Positions 15,611 through 24,720 of a DNA stretch of 64,000 bases are shown piece by piece. The translations under genes were made by a program, and so were the position numbers. Origin of the DNA: Bradyrhizobium tropiciagri. Lineage in GTDB: Bacteria > Pseudomonadota > Alphaproteobacteria > Rhizobiales > Xanthobacteraceae. Location of the stretch: contig NZ_JAFCKF010000005.1 of NCBI RefSeq assembly GCF_018130545.1, positions 310,001-374,000 on the forward strand, written 5' to 3'. The notes beneath the pieces are model-generated. The model was not told the DNA's origin, searched no databases, and worked only from the letters and a program-made list of their open reading frames with translations. Numbering within the stretch: position 1 is the first letter of the stretch; every line of letters starts with the position of its first letter.

Positions 15611-17092
15611 ATGTCCGTTGCATATGACTATGAACGCGACCGCCGCGCCCGGACCATCAGGGACGAATTGTTGCTGATCGACGGTGCCCGCGTCCGCTCG
15701 CTGTCCGGAAACAGCTTCAAGTCGTTCAATCCCGCCACCGAGCAGGTGATCGCCACGATTGCCGAGGGTAATGAGGCGGATGTCGACCGCGCGGTCGCGG
15801 CTGCCCGCCGCGCCTTCGAGGGCCCGTGGCGCACCATGCGCGCCGCTGAGCGCGGCCACATCCTCTTGAGATGGGCTGAGCTGCTCAAGAAGCATGCCGA
15901 CGAGATTGTTGCCCTGGAAAGCCTCGATGCCGGCAAGCCGATCTCGGCCGTGCTGCGCCAGGATTTTCCGGCCGCCATCGATACGCTGACCTACTACGCC
16001 GGCTGGGCCGACAAGATCAGCGGCGAGGTGGTCTCGGCGCGCGACGACGCGCTGACCTACACGGTGCGCGAGCCGGTCGGCGTGGTCGCGGCGATCGTGC
16101 CGTGGAATTTCCCGCTGATGATCGGCATGTGGAAGCTGGCACCGGCGCTGGCCTGCGGCTGCACCGTCGTGATGAAGCCGGCCGAGCTGACCTCGCTGTC
16201 GGCGCTGCGGATCGGCGAGCTCGCGCTCGAAGCCGGACTGCCGAAGGGCGTATTCAACATCGTGACCGGACCGGGCCGCGTCGTCGGCGATGCGCTGGTC
16301 AATCATCCCGATGTCGACAAGGTGACCTTCACCGGCTCGCCCGGCGTCGGCCGCGGCATCATGAAGGGCGCTGCCGGCAACTTCAAACGCGTCTCGCTCG
16401 AGCTCGGCGGCAAATCCGCCAATGTGATCTTCGACGACGCCAATCTCGAAGCCGCCGCCAAGGCCGCCGCGGCCGGCATCTTCTTCAACGCCGGGCAGGT
16501 CTGCTCGGCAGGCTCCCGCGTGCTGGTGCAGGAGAAGGCCTATGACGAGGTGGTCGAGCGCCTGGTCGCGCGTGCCGAGGCGCTCCGGATCGGCGATCCC
16601 GCGGATCGCGGCACCGTGCTCGGGCCTGTCATCTCCGAAAAGCAGATGCGTTCGATCCTCGATTATGTCGCAATCGGCAGGAACGAAGGCGCGCAGCTCG
16701 CCACCGGCGGCGAACGCGTTGGCGACCGCGGCTATTTCATCAGCCCGGCGGTGTTCGCCAATGTCGCGCATGAGATGCGCATTTCGCAGGAGGAGATCTT
16801 CGGTCCCGTCGTCAGCGTGATCAAGTTCAAGGACGAAGCCGATGCGTTGCGCATCGCCAACGGCACCGCCTATAGCCTCGCCGCCGGCGTCTGGAGCGCC
16901 GACATGGGCCGCGTGCAGCGCTTTGCCAGGAAGGCCCGCGCCGGCACGGTGTGGATCAACACCTATGGCTACACCGACGTGCGGTTGCCATGGGGCGGCG
17001 AGCGCGACTCCGGCCTCGGCCGCGAGCACGGCACCGCCGCGCTCGATAATTTTACGGAACCGAAGGCGGTGTGGATGAATCTCAACGTGTGA
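15611..17092 (+). CDS. NAD(P)-dependent aldehyde dehydrogenase
   Basis: This 493-residue class I aldehyde dehydrogenase shows PWNFPLMIGMWKLAPALACG, the catalytic Glu in LELGGKSANVI, the Cys nucleophile in FNAGQVCSAGSRV, and EEIFGPVVSVIKF near the end. ATG 15611 is chosen over the adjacent ATG 15608 because AGGAGGA (15598-15604) is at a better distance. The family oxidises aldehydes to acids, and the substrate cannot be read from sequence. It is divergent from the ModE-like regulator and upstream of an aldo/keto reductase, but a palindromic repeat separates the latter. Confidence 0.9.
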   Translation: MSVAYDYERDRRARTIRDELLLIDGARVRSLSGNSFKSFNPATEQVIATIAEGNEADVDRAVAAARRAFEGPWRTMRAAERGHILLRWAELLKKHADEIVALESLDAGKPISAVLRQDFPAAIDTLTYYAGWADKISGEVVSARDDALTYTVREPVGVVAAIVPWNFPLMIGMWKLAPALACGCTVVMKPAELTSLSALRIGELALEAGLPKGVFNIVTGPGRVVGDALVNHPDVDKVTFTGSPGVGRGIMKGAAGNFKRVSLELGGKSANVIFDDANLEAAAKAAAAGIFFNAGQVCSAGSRVLVQEKAYDEVVERLVARAEALRIGDPADRGTVLGPVISEKQMRSILDYVAIGRNEGAQLATGGERVGDRGYFISPAVFANVAHEMRISQEEIFGPVVSVIKFKDEADALRIANGTAYSLAAGVWSADMGRVQRFARKARAGTVWINTYGYTDVRLPWGGERDSGLGREHGTAALDNFTEPKAVWMNLNV

Positions 17093-17130
17093 GATTGTTG
17101 AGAGGCGCAAGATCGCGCCACAAAATAGCT

Positions 17131-17156
17131 GTCGTCCCGGCGAAGGCCGGGACGAC
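17131..17156. repeat. Intergenic hairpin repeat, GTCGTCCCGG family (single)
   Basis: An 11-base perfect stem GTCGTCCCGGC/GCCGGGACGAC surrounds a GAAG loop. It lies 38 bases after the aldehyde dehydrogenase stop. The same hairpin recurs at 39031-39056 and forms the ends of larger elements at 50151, 55396 and, in variant form, 43752 and 61588. Confidence 0.85.
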
Positions 17157-17193
17157 GCTGTGGAGACATTGTCGCCTGCTTGCATTATCGTTC

Positions 17194-18063
17194 ATGAACG
17201 AACCCACGCAGAACGAGGCGATCGTGCAGACAAAAAAATTCGGCAACAACGGCCCGCAGGTCTCGGTGATCGGGCAGGGCACCTGGTATCTCGATCGCGG
17301 CGACCGCAAGGCGGCCGTCGCTGCGCTGAAGCGGGGCATCGATGCCGGCATGACGCATATCGACACCGCCGAGATGTATGGCGACGCCGAGCTGGTGATC
17401 GCCGACGCCATTGCCGGCCGACGCGACGAATTGTTCCTGGTCTCGAAGGTGTTGCCGAGCAACGCCTCGCGCCGCGGCACCATCACCGCCTGCGAGCGCT
17501 CGCTGAAGCGGCTGAAGACCGATCGGCTCGATTGCTATCTGCTGCATTGGCGCGGAACCTACCCGCTCGCCGAGACGGTCGCAGCATTCGACGAATTGAT
17601 CGCTGCCGGCAAGATCCGCTCCTGGGGCGTCAGCAATTTCGACGCAGACGATCTCGACGAACTGCGCGATGTCGCGGGCGAGGGCAACATCGCCTGCAAT
17701 CAGGTGCTCTACCATCTGCAGGAGCGTGCCATCGAGCACGCCGTGATTCCGTGGTGCGAACGACACGGCGTTGCCGTCGTCGCCTACTCGCCGTTCGGCC
17801 ACAATGATTTTCCGCTGGCGTCGACCAAGGCTGGCACGGTGCTGCAATCGATCGCGGAGAAGCACAAGGCGACGCCGCGCCAGGTCGCGCTGAGCTTCCT
17901 GACGCGGTTGCCGCCGGTGCTTGCGATTCCGAAGGCGTCGAATGCGGAGCACGCGGCGGAGAATGCGGCAGCCGGCACGCTCACGCTCAGCGGCGATGAA
18001 CTGGCCGCGCTTGACGCTGCGTTCCCGCGCGGTCCGAAGCCGCGCTCGCTGCCGATGCTCTGA
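17194..18063 (+). CDS. Aldo/keto reductase
   Basis: This 289-residue (beta/alpha)8 NADPH-dependent oxidoreductase has the AKR tetrad: Asp and Tyr in HIDTAEMYG, Lys in LVSKVLP, and His in YLLHWRG. The C-terminal AIPKASNAEHAAENAAA segment is the usual cofactor-binding end. ATG 17194 is used; a GTG at 17224 (QTKKFGNNG) would remove an extension of ten residues and is equally plausible. It resembles YdbC/YeaE-type reductases that reduce methylglyoxal and other aldehydes. It follows an aldehyde dehydrogenase and a repeat. Confidence 0.87.
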   Translation: MNEPTQNEAIVQTKKFGNNGPQVSVIGQGTWYLDRGDRKAAVAALKRGIDAGMTHIDTAEMYGDAELVIADAIAGRRDELFLVSKVLPSNASRRGTITACERSLKRLKTDRLDCYLLHWRGTYPLAETVAAFDELIAAGKIRSWGVSNFDADDLDELRDVAGEGNIACNQVLYHLQERAIEHAVIPWCERHGVAVVAYSPFGHNDFPLASTKAGTVLQSIAEKHKATPRQVALSFLTRLPPVLAIPKASNAEHAAENAAAGTLTLSGDELAALDAAFPRGPKPRSLPML

Positions 18064-18291
18064 AGCAACACGTCACACAACGATCCAGAGTCCCGCCAAT
18101 TCGTGGGATTCACACCGTTTCGCTCCACACAGTGCTTAACAAACGGTTTCAGTTGCGGCCGCGCGCGGCCTGCGGCAGGCGGTCACGCGCGCTGGCGCAT
18201 ATCGGAGTCCCGTTTTCGGGCATTGTTCTCGCAGCGGAATTGGCGTTCTCTACGACAGCAGATTCCCCTTATTTTGCTCATCGAGATTGCC

Positions 18292-19302
18292 GTGACACCG
18301 CCCCCCGCCGCCGTAGCCGCCAGGCTGGACAGCGTTCCCCTTTCATTGCCCGCCAAGACGGCGCCCTCAACGAAAAGCGTCGTACGCAACAAGGCACCTG
18401 CGCGCACCGACCGGCCATTCAAGGGCATCGCGCTGATCCTGCTGTCGACGGTGTTCCTGGGCACATCGGATGTCACCGCAAAATATCTCTCGTCCACGCT
18501 GCCTTCGATCGAGATCGCCTGGATCCGCTTCCTGGTGTTCGCGCTGATCATGACGCCGGCGATGCTGCCGGGCACGCCGCTGTTCGCGCTGCGCAGCAGC
18601 CGTCCCGGACTGCACGTGCTGCGCGGCGCCGCGCTGCTCGGCTCCTCCCTGATCTTCATCACGGGGCTGGGCTTCCTGCCGATCGCCGAGGCCTCCGCCA
18701 CCAGCTTCGTCTCGCCGCTGTTCGTCACCGCGCTGTCGATCGCGTTCCTCGGCGAGAAAGTCGGTATGCGCCGCTGGATCGCGACCGCGGTCGGTCTTGC
18801 CGGCGTGTTCATCATCCTGCGGCCGGGCACCAGTGCCTTCCATCCCGCCGCGATCTTTCCGATCGTCTCGGCGTTCGCCTGGGCCGGCACACTGATCCTG
18901 ACGCGCATGATGAGCGGCAGCGAGCGCCCGATTACGGTCATGACCTATTCGTCGATCGTCGGCGTCGCCATCGTCAGCGCGCTGGTGCCGTTCGTCTGGG
19001 TCACGCCGACCTGGCATGACATCATGTTCGGCATTCTGATCGGCGTTGCCTCCACTGTCGGACAATGGATCGTGGTGCTGGCGTTCCGTTATGGCGACGC
19101 CTCGGTGCTGGCGCCGTTTTCCTACACGCAGCTGCTGTGGGTCAGCATTCTCGGCTTCCTGATCTTCGGCGAGGTGCCCGATCGCTGGACCATCCTCGGC
19201 GCCGGATTCATCGTCGCCTCCGGGCTCTACACCGCGCATCGCGAGCGCGTCAGACGGTCGCAGTTGCTGACCGTGGCCAGCGAGCCGTCGCCGAACGCCT
19301 GA
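18292..19302 (+). CDS. EamA/DMT-family transporter
   Basis: This 336-residue protein has about ten predicted membrane helices in two EamA repeats, roughly residues 43-175 and 195-320. GTG 18292 is chosen because the upstream in-frame sequence is arginine-rich and unlike a protein of this family, although no strong ribosome site is seen. DMT transporters of this type export amino acids or other metabolites, and the substrate is not predictable. The C terminus is cytoplasmic and basic. A 228-base non-coding gap separates it from the aldo/keto reductase. Confidence 0.83.
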   Translation: MTPPPAAVAARLDSVPLSLPAKTAPSTKSVVRNKAPARTDRPFKGIALILLSTVFLGTSDVTAKYLSSTLPSIEIAWIRFLVFALIMTPAMLPGTPLFALRSSRPGLHVLRGAALLGSSLIFITGLGFLPIAEASATSFVSPLFVTALSIAFLGEKVGMRRWIATAVGLAGVFIILRPGTSAFHPAAIFPIVSAFAWAGTLILTRMMSGSERPITVMTYSSIVGVAIVSALVPFVWVTPTWHDIMFGILIGVASTVGQWIVVLAFRYGDASVLAPFSYTQLLWVSILGFLIFGEVPDRWTILGAGFIVASGLYTAHRERVRRSQLLTVASEPSPNA

Positions 19303-19489
19303 CCGGGGCGGCGACAAATCGTGCGCTGGTTGCGAAGATGCGCGCTCTGATCGTTGCGCGGGTACAACAGATCGGCCGAAAACTTTGCTTCCCTGGCGCT
19401 GAATCAGGGGAATTCTGAAACAATCGGCAATCCCGCGTTCGCCGCGTGCTAACTTGTTCCCAAGAACGCCGCAGAGCGTTTTGGGGGCA

Positions 19490-22400
19490 GTGCAAGTGCA
19501 TTTTGGTTTGTCGTTTTTTTCATTGGGATGTTGGCCGCGGGGAGGCGTGATCGCGCTCTCGCTCTGCGCCCTAACCGCTGCGATCGCGTTGCCGGTCGAT
19601 TCAGCACAGGCGCAAAGCTTCACTTGGGGCGGCACAGGCAGTTCGACCAGCACGGTCGACTACCAGCTCTCGACCAACTGGTCGACGACGTCGCCCGGCG
19701 CGCCGCCGATCCTTCCCACGCAGTCGGCTATTTTCGGTTCAACGGGATCGGCGACGGTTACCGTCGGTGCCGGACCGATGTTTCCGGACTCCTGGACATT
19801 CACGGCCAATTCGCAGTCCTACACCATCGGCGGTCAACCGGTTAACTTCGCTCTGACGGGGCCGAGCGGTGGCCTGATCAACCAGGCCAACAGCGGCCAG
19901 ACCATCACCATCAACGCCAACATCAACGACGCCTTCACGCCTGGCGTGATGGTGCAGCAGCTCGGCAACAGCACGTTGGTGCTTGCTGGCACCAACGGCT
20001 ACACCGGCGGCACGTTGATCTCGGCCGGCACCGTGCAGGTGACCAACGCGAATTCGGTCGGCACCGGCACCATCACGCTCAACGGCGGCACCTTCCAGAT
20101 GCAGTCGCCGACGGTGGCGAGCGTCGCCTTCGCCAACAACATCGCGGTCAACGCCGCCGGCGGCACGGTCGATGCGAACGGCGCCCAGGTCAATCTGCAA
20201 GGTGTGATTGCCGACGGCGCCGGCGCCGGGGTGCTACGCCTGATCGATTCGTCTGCATCGTTCGGCTCGAACGTTCAGCTCTCCGGTGCCAACACCTACA
20301 GCGGCGGCACGCTGGTGGTGGATACGACCGTCGTCGTCACCAACACCAAGTCGGTCGGATCGGGCGCGGTGACGCTCGACAATGCCTCGTTCCAGGCCGA
20401 TGGTCTGAGCAATCTGACCTTCGGCAACAATTTCAAGATCAACAGTTCGGCGATCGGCAGCTCGATCGACGCCAATGGCACGACGCTGACGATCGCCGGC
20501 AACATCGCTGACGGCAACGGCCCCGGCAAGCTGACGGTGCTCGACAATTCGGGCGGCCTCGGCCGCGTGGTGCTCACAGGCACCAACACCTATACCGGCG
20601 GCACCACGATCTGCGATTGCGCGACCTTGCAGCTCGGCGATGCCACCCACACCGCCTCGATTGTCGGCGAGGTCACCGTCGACGGCAAGTTTGATATCGT
20701 GAACGCCAACACGTCTGGAATTACCAAAATCGTCAATGACGGTTTCAGCGGGATTGCCACCACGACGTTCCACAATTCGACGTCGGCGTCGACGGCGACG
20801 ATTATCAACCGGAACTTCGGCATCACCGAGTTTCGCGACTCGAGCACCGCGGGCAGCGCGAACGTCAGCACGACCAATGGCGCTCTGACGATCTTCCGCG
20901 ACGGCAGTTCGGCCGGCAGCGCCACGTTCAGCAACAGCAACAACGGCACCTTGGTGTTCGGTGATGCGCTTGGCCCGCCCGGTGGCTCGGACACCAGCAC
21001 GGCCGGCAAGGCCGTGATCCACAATCATGATAATGCCGGCACCGTGTTCCTGGGCCACACCAATGCGGGCCAGGCCAATATCACCAACGGCGACAATGGT
21101 GGCGGGACGCTGTTCTTCGAGTTCTCGTCGGCCGCGTCCGCGACCATCACGACGACCGCCACCGGCTTCACCAATTTCTACCAGAACAGCACCGCGGCGA
21201 ACGCAACGATCGACAACAGCGGCCTGACCTATTTCGGCAGCTCCGGCCTGAGCCCGACGGAGGCGCCGACCGCGGGCAATGCGACGATCACCAATCGCTC
21301 CGGCGGCACACTGATCTTTGACGCCTACGCAACGGCCGGCAACGCCACGATCACCACCGAGAGCGGAGCCGGCGTCATGTTCCTCAACCATTCGACCGGC
21401 GGCACTGCGCAGTTCATCACCAACGGCACCGGCTTCGTGGATTTCGGCCGCAGCCTGGGGCCGAACGGTGACGGCCGCATCACGGCCGGCTCGATCGCCG
21501 GTTCAGGCATCTACTATATCGGTGGTGGCAATACGCTCGCCGTCGGCGGCAACAATCTCTCGACCAATGTCAGCGGCGTGATCGCCGATTTCGATCCCTG
21601 CGGTTGCGGCCCGACCGGCGCGGGAAATCTGGAAAAGACCGGCAGTGGCACGCTCTCTCTCTCGGGCGTCAACACCTACACCGGCACCACTGTCGTCAAT
21701 GGCGGCATCCTGCAGGTTGACGGCTCGATCGTCTCGTCCAGTTCGGTCACGGTGAATTCAGGTGGCGCGCTCTCCGGTATCGGCACCGTCGGCGACACGA
21801 CGATTGCCAGCGGCGGCATCCTGCTGCCCGGCAATGCGACGCCTGGCAGCTTCCTGAACGTGGCCGGCAATCTCGCTTTCCAGTCCGGTGCGCTGTATCT
21901 CGTCGGCCTCAATGCGAGCGCCGCGACATCGGCCAAGGTGACCGGCACCGCAACGCTGGCCGGGTCGGTCGGTGTCAGCGTCGCGGCCGGCAGCACGATC
22001 GCCAAGCAGTACACCATCCTGTCGGCGGCCGGCGGCCGCAGCGGCACGTTCGTGGGCGTCGATTCAACCGGGTTGCCGGCGGGGCTGGTTGCGACGCTCG
22101 GCTATGATGCGAACAACGCCTATCTGAACCTCACGCTCGACTATGCCGCGAAGTCGAAGCTCAATATCAACCAGAGCAATGTCGCCACCACGCTGCAGAA
22201 CTTCTTCAACGCCAATGGCGGCATCAACGCAGTGTTTGCCGGGCTCTCGCCGAATGGCCTGACGCAGGCCTCGGGTGAGGGCGCGACCGGCTCGCAGCAG
22301 GCGACGTTCAATGCGATGAACCAGTTCCTCGGTCTGTTGACCGATCCGTTCGTCGCCGGGCGCGACGGCGGCGTCGGTGGTGGCGCAGGAGCGACGCCGT

Positions 22401-23347
22401 TTGCGGAGGAGAGCGCAACGCTGTCCTATGCGGCGCGCAAGACCGAGCCGCGCGATGCGCTGGCCGCGATCTACAGCAAGGCGCCGCCGCAGCAGCTGAA
22501 CTTCGATCAGCGCTGGAGCGTGTGGGCGGCAGGCTATGGCGGCTCGCAGACCACCAGCGGCAATGCGGTGTTGGGCTCGAACAACACCAGCAGCAGCATC
22601 TATGGCACTGCGGTCGGCGCAGATTACCGTTTCTCGCCGAACACCATCGCCGGCTTTGCGCTCGCCGGCGGCGGCACCAGCTTCAGCGTCAACGGCCTCG
22701 GTTGGGGCCGCTCGGATCTGTTCCAGGCCGGTGCGTTCGTCCGCCACACCGTCGGCGCGGCCTATCTGAGCGCGGCGCTGGCCTATGGCTGGCAGGACGT
22801 CACCACCGATCGCATCGTCACCGCCGCGGGCGCCGACCATCTGCGCGCCAACTTCAATGCCAATGCGTGGTCGGGCCGGCTCGAGGGCGGCTATCGCACT
22901 GCCACGCCGTGGATCGGGCTGACGCCCTACGCGGCGGCCCAGTTCACCAGTTTCGAGCTGCCGGCCTATGCGGAGAGCGTGGTCGCCGGTGGCGGCGCGT
23001 TCGCGTTGAACTACGCCGCGAAGAGCGTCACCGACGTCAGGAGTGAGCTTGGCCTGCGCAGCGACAAGTCGTTCGCGGTCGATGGCGGCATCCTGACGCT
23101 GCGCGGCCGTCTTGCATGGGCGCACGACTTCAACCCCGACCGCAGCATCGGCGCCGTGTTCCAGGCGCTGCCCGGCGCCGCCTTCGTGGTCAACGGCGCT
23201 GCACAGGCCAGCGACTCCGCACTGACCACGGCCTCGCTCGAGATGAAGTGGCGCAGCGGCTGGTCGGCGGCTGCGACCTTCGAAGGCGAATTCTCTGACG
23301 TCACCCGGTCCTACGCCGGCAAGGGCGTTATACGCTATGCGTGGTGA
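19490..23347 (+). CDS. Type V autotransporter with PATR-type passenger
   Basis: This outer-membrane autotransporter of about 1285 residues has a long N-terminal signal peptide ending near AQA, and a beta-helical passenger with PATR motifs (GTNTYTGGTT, GVNTYTGTTVVNGGILQV, NSGGALSGIGTVG). A C-terminal barrel of about 270 residues begins near RWSVWAAGYGGSQ and ends in the terminal aromatic GVIRYAW. The middle passenger has an irregular repeat of about 18-22 residues (STAGNATITN...GTLIF). The start is uncertain: TTG 19454, GTG 19490 and GTG 19496 are in frame, and GGGGG at 19483-19487 favours the GTGs. The passenger is Asn/Thr/Ser/Gly-rich with almost no Lys or Cys, as expected for a secreted adhesin. 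Confidence 0.9.
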   Translation: MQVHFGLSFFSLGCWPRGGVIALSLCALTAAIALPVDSAQAQSFTWGGTGSSTSTVDYQLSTNWSTTSPGAPPILPTQSAIFGSTGSATVTVGAGPMFPDSWTFTANSQSYTIGGQPVNFALTGPSGGLINQANSGQTITINANINDAFTPGVMVQQLGNSTLVLAGTNGYTGGTLISAGTVQVTNANSVGTGTITLNGGTFQMQSPTVASVAFANNIAVNAAGGTVDANGAQVNLQGVIADGAGAGVLRLIDSSASFGSNVQLSGANTYSGGTLVVDTTVVVTNTKSVGSGAVTLDNASFQADGLSNLTFGNNFKINSSAIGSSIDANGTTLTIAGNIADGNGPGKLTVLDNSGGLGRVVLTGTNTYTGGTTICDCATLQLGDATHTASIVGEVTVDGKFDIVNANTSGITKIVNDGFSGIATTTFHNSTSASTATIINRNFGITEFRDSSTAGSANVSTTNGALTIFRDGSSAGSATFSNSNNGTLVFGDALGPPGGSDTSTAGKAVIHNHDNAGTVFLGHTNAGQANITNGDNGGGTLFFEFSSAASATITTTATGFTNFYQNSTAANATIDNSGLTYFGSSGLSPTEAPTAGNATITNRSGGTLIFDAYATAGNATITTESGAGVMFLNHSTGGTAQFITNGTGFVDFGRSLGPNGDGRITAGSIAGSGIYYIGGGNTLAVGGNNLSTNVSGVIADFDPCGCGPTGAGNLEKTGSGTLSLSGVNTYTGTTVVNGGILQVDGSIVSSSSVTVNSGGALSGIGTVGDTTIASGGILLPGNATPGSFLNVAGNLAFQSGALYLVGLNASAATSAKVTGTATLAGSVGVSVAAGSTIAKQYTILSAAGGRSGTFVGVDSTGLPAGLVATLGYDANNAYLNLTLDYAAKSKLNINQSNVATTLQNFFNANGGINAVFAGLSPNGLTQASGEGATGSQQATFNAMNQFLGLLTDPFVAGRDGGVGGGAGATPFAEESATLSYAARKTEPRDALAAIYSKAPPQQLNFDQRWSVWAAGYGGSQTTSGNAVLGSNNTSSSIYGTAVGADYRFSPNTIAGFALAGGGTSFSVNGLGWGRSDLFQAGAFVRHTVGAAYLSAALAYGWQDVTTDRIVTAAGADHLRANFNANAWSGRLEGGYRTATPWIGLTPYAAAQFTSFELPAYAESVVAGGGAFALNYAAKSVTDVRSELGLRSDKSFAVDGGILTLRGRLAWAHDFNPDRSIGAVFQALPGAAFVVNGAAQASDSALTTASLEMKWRSGWSAAATFEGEFSDVTRSYAGKGVIRYAW

Positions 23348-23366
23348 CCCTCCGTGCTATAGCGTC

Positions 23367-23453
23367 TTGATGCGAAAGCCGGCCCGGACTTGATCCGCGG
23401 CGGTGTATTTCGCGAGACGAAATACGCATCAAAATGAGTGGGACAAAACCCAC
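23367..23453 (+). promoter_or_regulatory. Nested hairpins in the leader of the alcohol dehydrogenase
   Basis: An outer pair TTGATGCG (23367-23374) and CGCATCAA (23425-23432) encloses a perfect 8-base stem GTATTTCG/CGAAATAC (23405-23425, with a CGAGA loop). The inner stem shares its last base with the outer arm, so the two may be alternatives. A further stem GTGGG/CCCAC (23438-23453) lies just before the ribosome site. This could be an autotransporter terminator or a structured leader of the next gene. Confidence 0.4.
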
Positions 23454-23464
23454 GCGGAGGGAAC

Positions 23465-24547
23465 ATGCGCGCAGCGATCTTCAGGAATGGCGAGATTGTC
23501 GTCGACCAGATGCCGGAGCCGAAGCCGGGCGCCGGGCAGGTGCTGGTCAAATCGCTCGCCTGCGGCATCTGCGGCTCCGACCTGCACGCGCGCAAGCACG
23601 CCCACCGCATGGTGGAGTTGAGCAAGTTCCTACCCGGCCGCACGCCGATGGATTTGTCGCGCGACGTCGTGTTCGGCCATGAGTTCTGCTGCGAGATCCT
23701 CGATTACGGCCCGGGCACCACACGCAAGCTGAAGCCCGGCTCGCGCGTGTGCTCGTTGCCGGCGCTGCTGACGCCGGAGGGCCCCAAGGGCATCGGCTAT
23801 TCCAACGATTACGCTGGCGCCTATGCCGAGCAGATGCTGCTCAGCGAGCCACTGCTGCTCGAAGTGCCGAACGGCCTTGCCGCCGAGCACGCCGCGCTCA
23901 CCGAGCCGCTTGCGGTCGGGGTGCATGCGGTGGCGATGGCCAACATCCAGGGCGGCGAGGTGCCGTTGGTGATCGGTTGCGGGCCGGTCGGGCTCGCGGT
24001 GATCGCTGCACTGAAGATCAGGGGGCTCGGCCCGATCGTTGCCGCCGATTACTCGCCGGCACGACGCGCTCTTGCCGAGAAGATGGGCGCGGATGTCGTG
24101 GTCGATCCCGCCAGGACGCAGCCCTATGCGAGCTGGGCCGAGCACGCCCAGATGACCGAAGCCGAGAAGGCGGCGCGGCCGCCGCTGCAGGCGCTGCTGC
24201 CGCCGCTGAAGCCCGCGCTGATCTTCGAATGCGTCGGGGTGCCCGGCGTCTTGCAGCAGGTGTTCGAGGGCGCGCCACGCAGCGCCCGTGTCGTCGTGGT
24301 CGGGGTCTGCATGGAGACCGACAAGTCCGAACCGATGCTCGGCATCATCAAGGAGCTCAACGTCCAGTATGTGCTCGGCTACACGCCGGAGGAGTTCGCC
24401 TATTCGCTGCGCCTGATCGCGGAAGGCCAGGTCGACGCGGCTTCGCTGGTCACCGGCCGCGTCGGCATCGACGGTGTCGCGCAGGCCTTTGCCGATCTCG
24501 CCAATCCCGAAGCGCACACCAAGATCCTGGTCGAGCCGTGGCGGTGA
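23465..24547 (+). CDS. Zinc-type alcohol dehydrogenase (MDR superfamily)
   Basis: This 360-residue medium-chain dehydrogenase has catalytic-zinc residues in ACGICGSDLHARKHA (Cys) and VVFGHEF (His-Glu), and a Rossmann motif VIGCGPVGLAVIAALK. The four closely spaced cysteines of the structural zinc site are not seen between about residues 85 and 120. An unusual insertion (AHAQMTEAEKAARPPLQALL) follows the nucleotide-binding region. The ATG at 23465 has GGAGGGAAC upstream. The family oxidises alcohols, and the substrate is unknown. It is separated from the next gene by an inverted repeat, so it is probably monocistronic. Confidence 0.87.
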   Translation: MRAAIFRNGEIVVDQMPEPKPGAGQVLVKSLACGICGSDLHARKHAHRMVELSKFLPGRTPMDLSRDVVFGHEFCCEILDYGPGTTRKLKPGSRVCSLPALLTPEGPKGIGYSNDYAGAYAEQMLLSEPLLLEVPNGLAAEHAALTEPLAVGVHAVAMANIQGGEVPLVIGCGPVGLAVIAALKIRGLGPIVAADYSPARRALAEKMGADVVVDPARTQPYASWAEHAQMTEAEKAARPPLQALLPPLKPALIFECVGVPGVLQQVFEGAPRSARVVVVGVCMETDKSEPMLGIIKELNVQYVLGYTPEEFAYSLRLIAEGQVDAASLVTGRVGIDGVAQAFADLANPEAHTKILVEPWR

Positions 24548-24557
24548 GTTTGATTTC

Positions 24558-24643
24558 GTAGGGTAGGTTAGCCGAAGGCGTAACCCACCATTCTCTTCGT
24601 GATGAGCAAAGTCGGTGGGTTACGCTTCGCTAACCCACCCTAC
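24558..24643. repeat. Inverted-repeat element, GTAGGGTRGGTTAGC family
   Basis: The left end GTAGGGTAGGTTAGCCGAAG and the right end CTTCGCTAACCCACCCTAC are near-perfect inverted arms around a second inverted set (TAACCCACC/GGTGGGTTA). It is 86 bases long and a second copy is at 31061-31144. It sits just after the alcohol dehydrogenase gene and could form a long mRNA hairpin. Confidence 0.8.
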
Positions 24644-24720
24644 GGACCAGCGTTCAGGCGCGCGGTTTGCATTTCGTGACACCGAACCTATAGTTCGCTG
24701 TCCTTGAAAGCACCCACCTC

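Noticed and set aside
15608-17092. ALDH as a glycolaldehyde or betaine-aldehyde enzyme
   Set aside because: Active-site residues are generic, so naming a substrate would be guesswork.
22064-23125. 353-codon minus-strand frame over the autotransporter barrel
   Set aside because: The plus-strand frame has a signal peptide, PATR motifs and a terminal barrel; the antisense frame has none.
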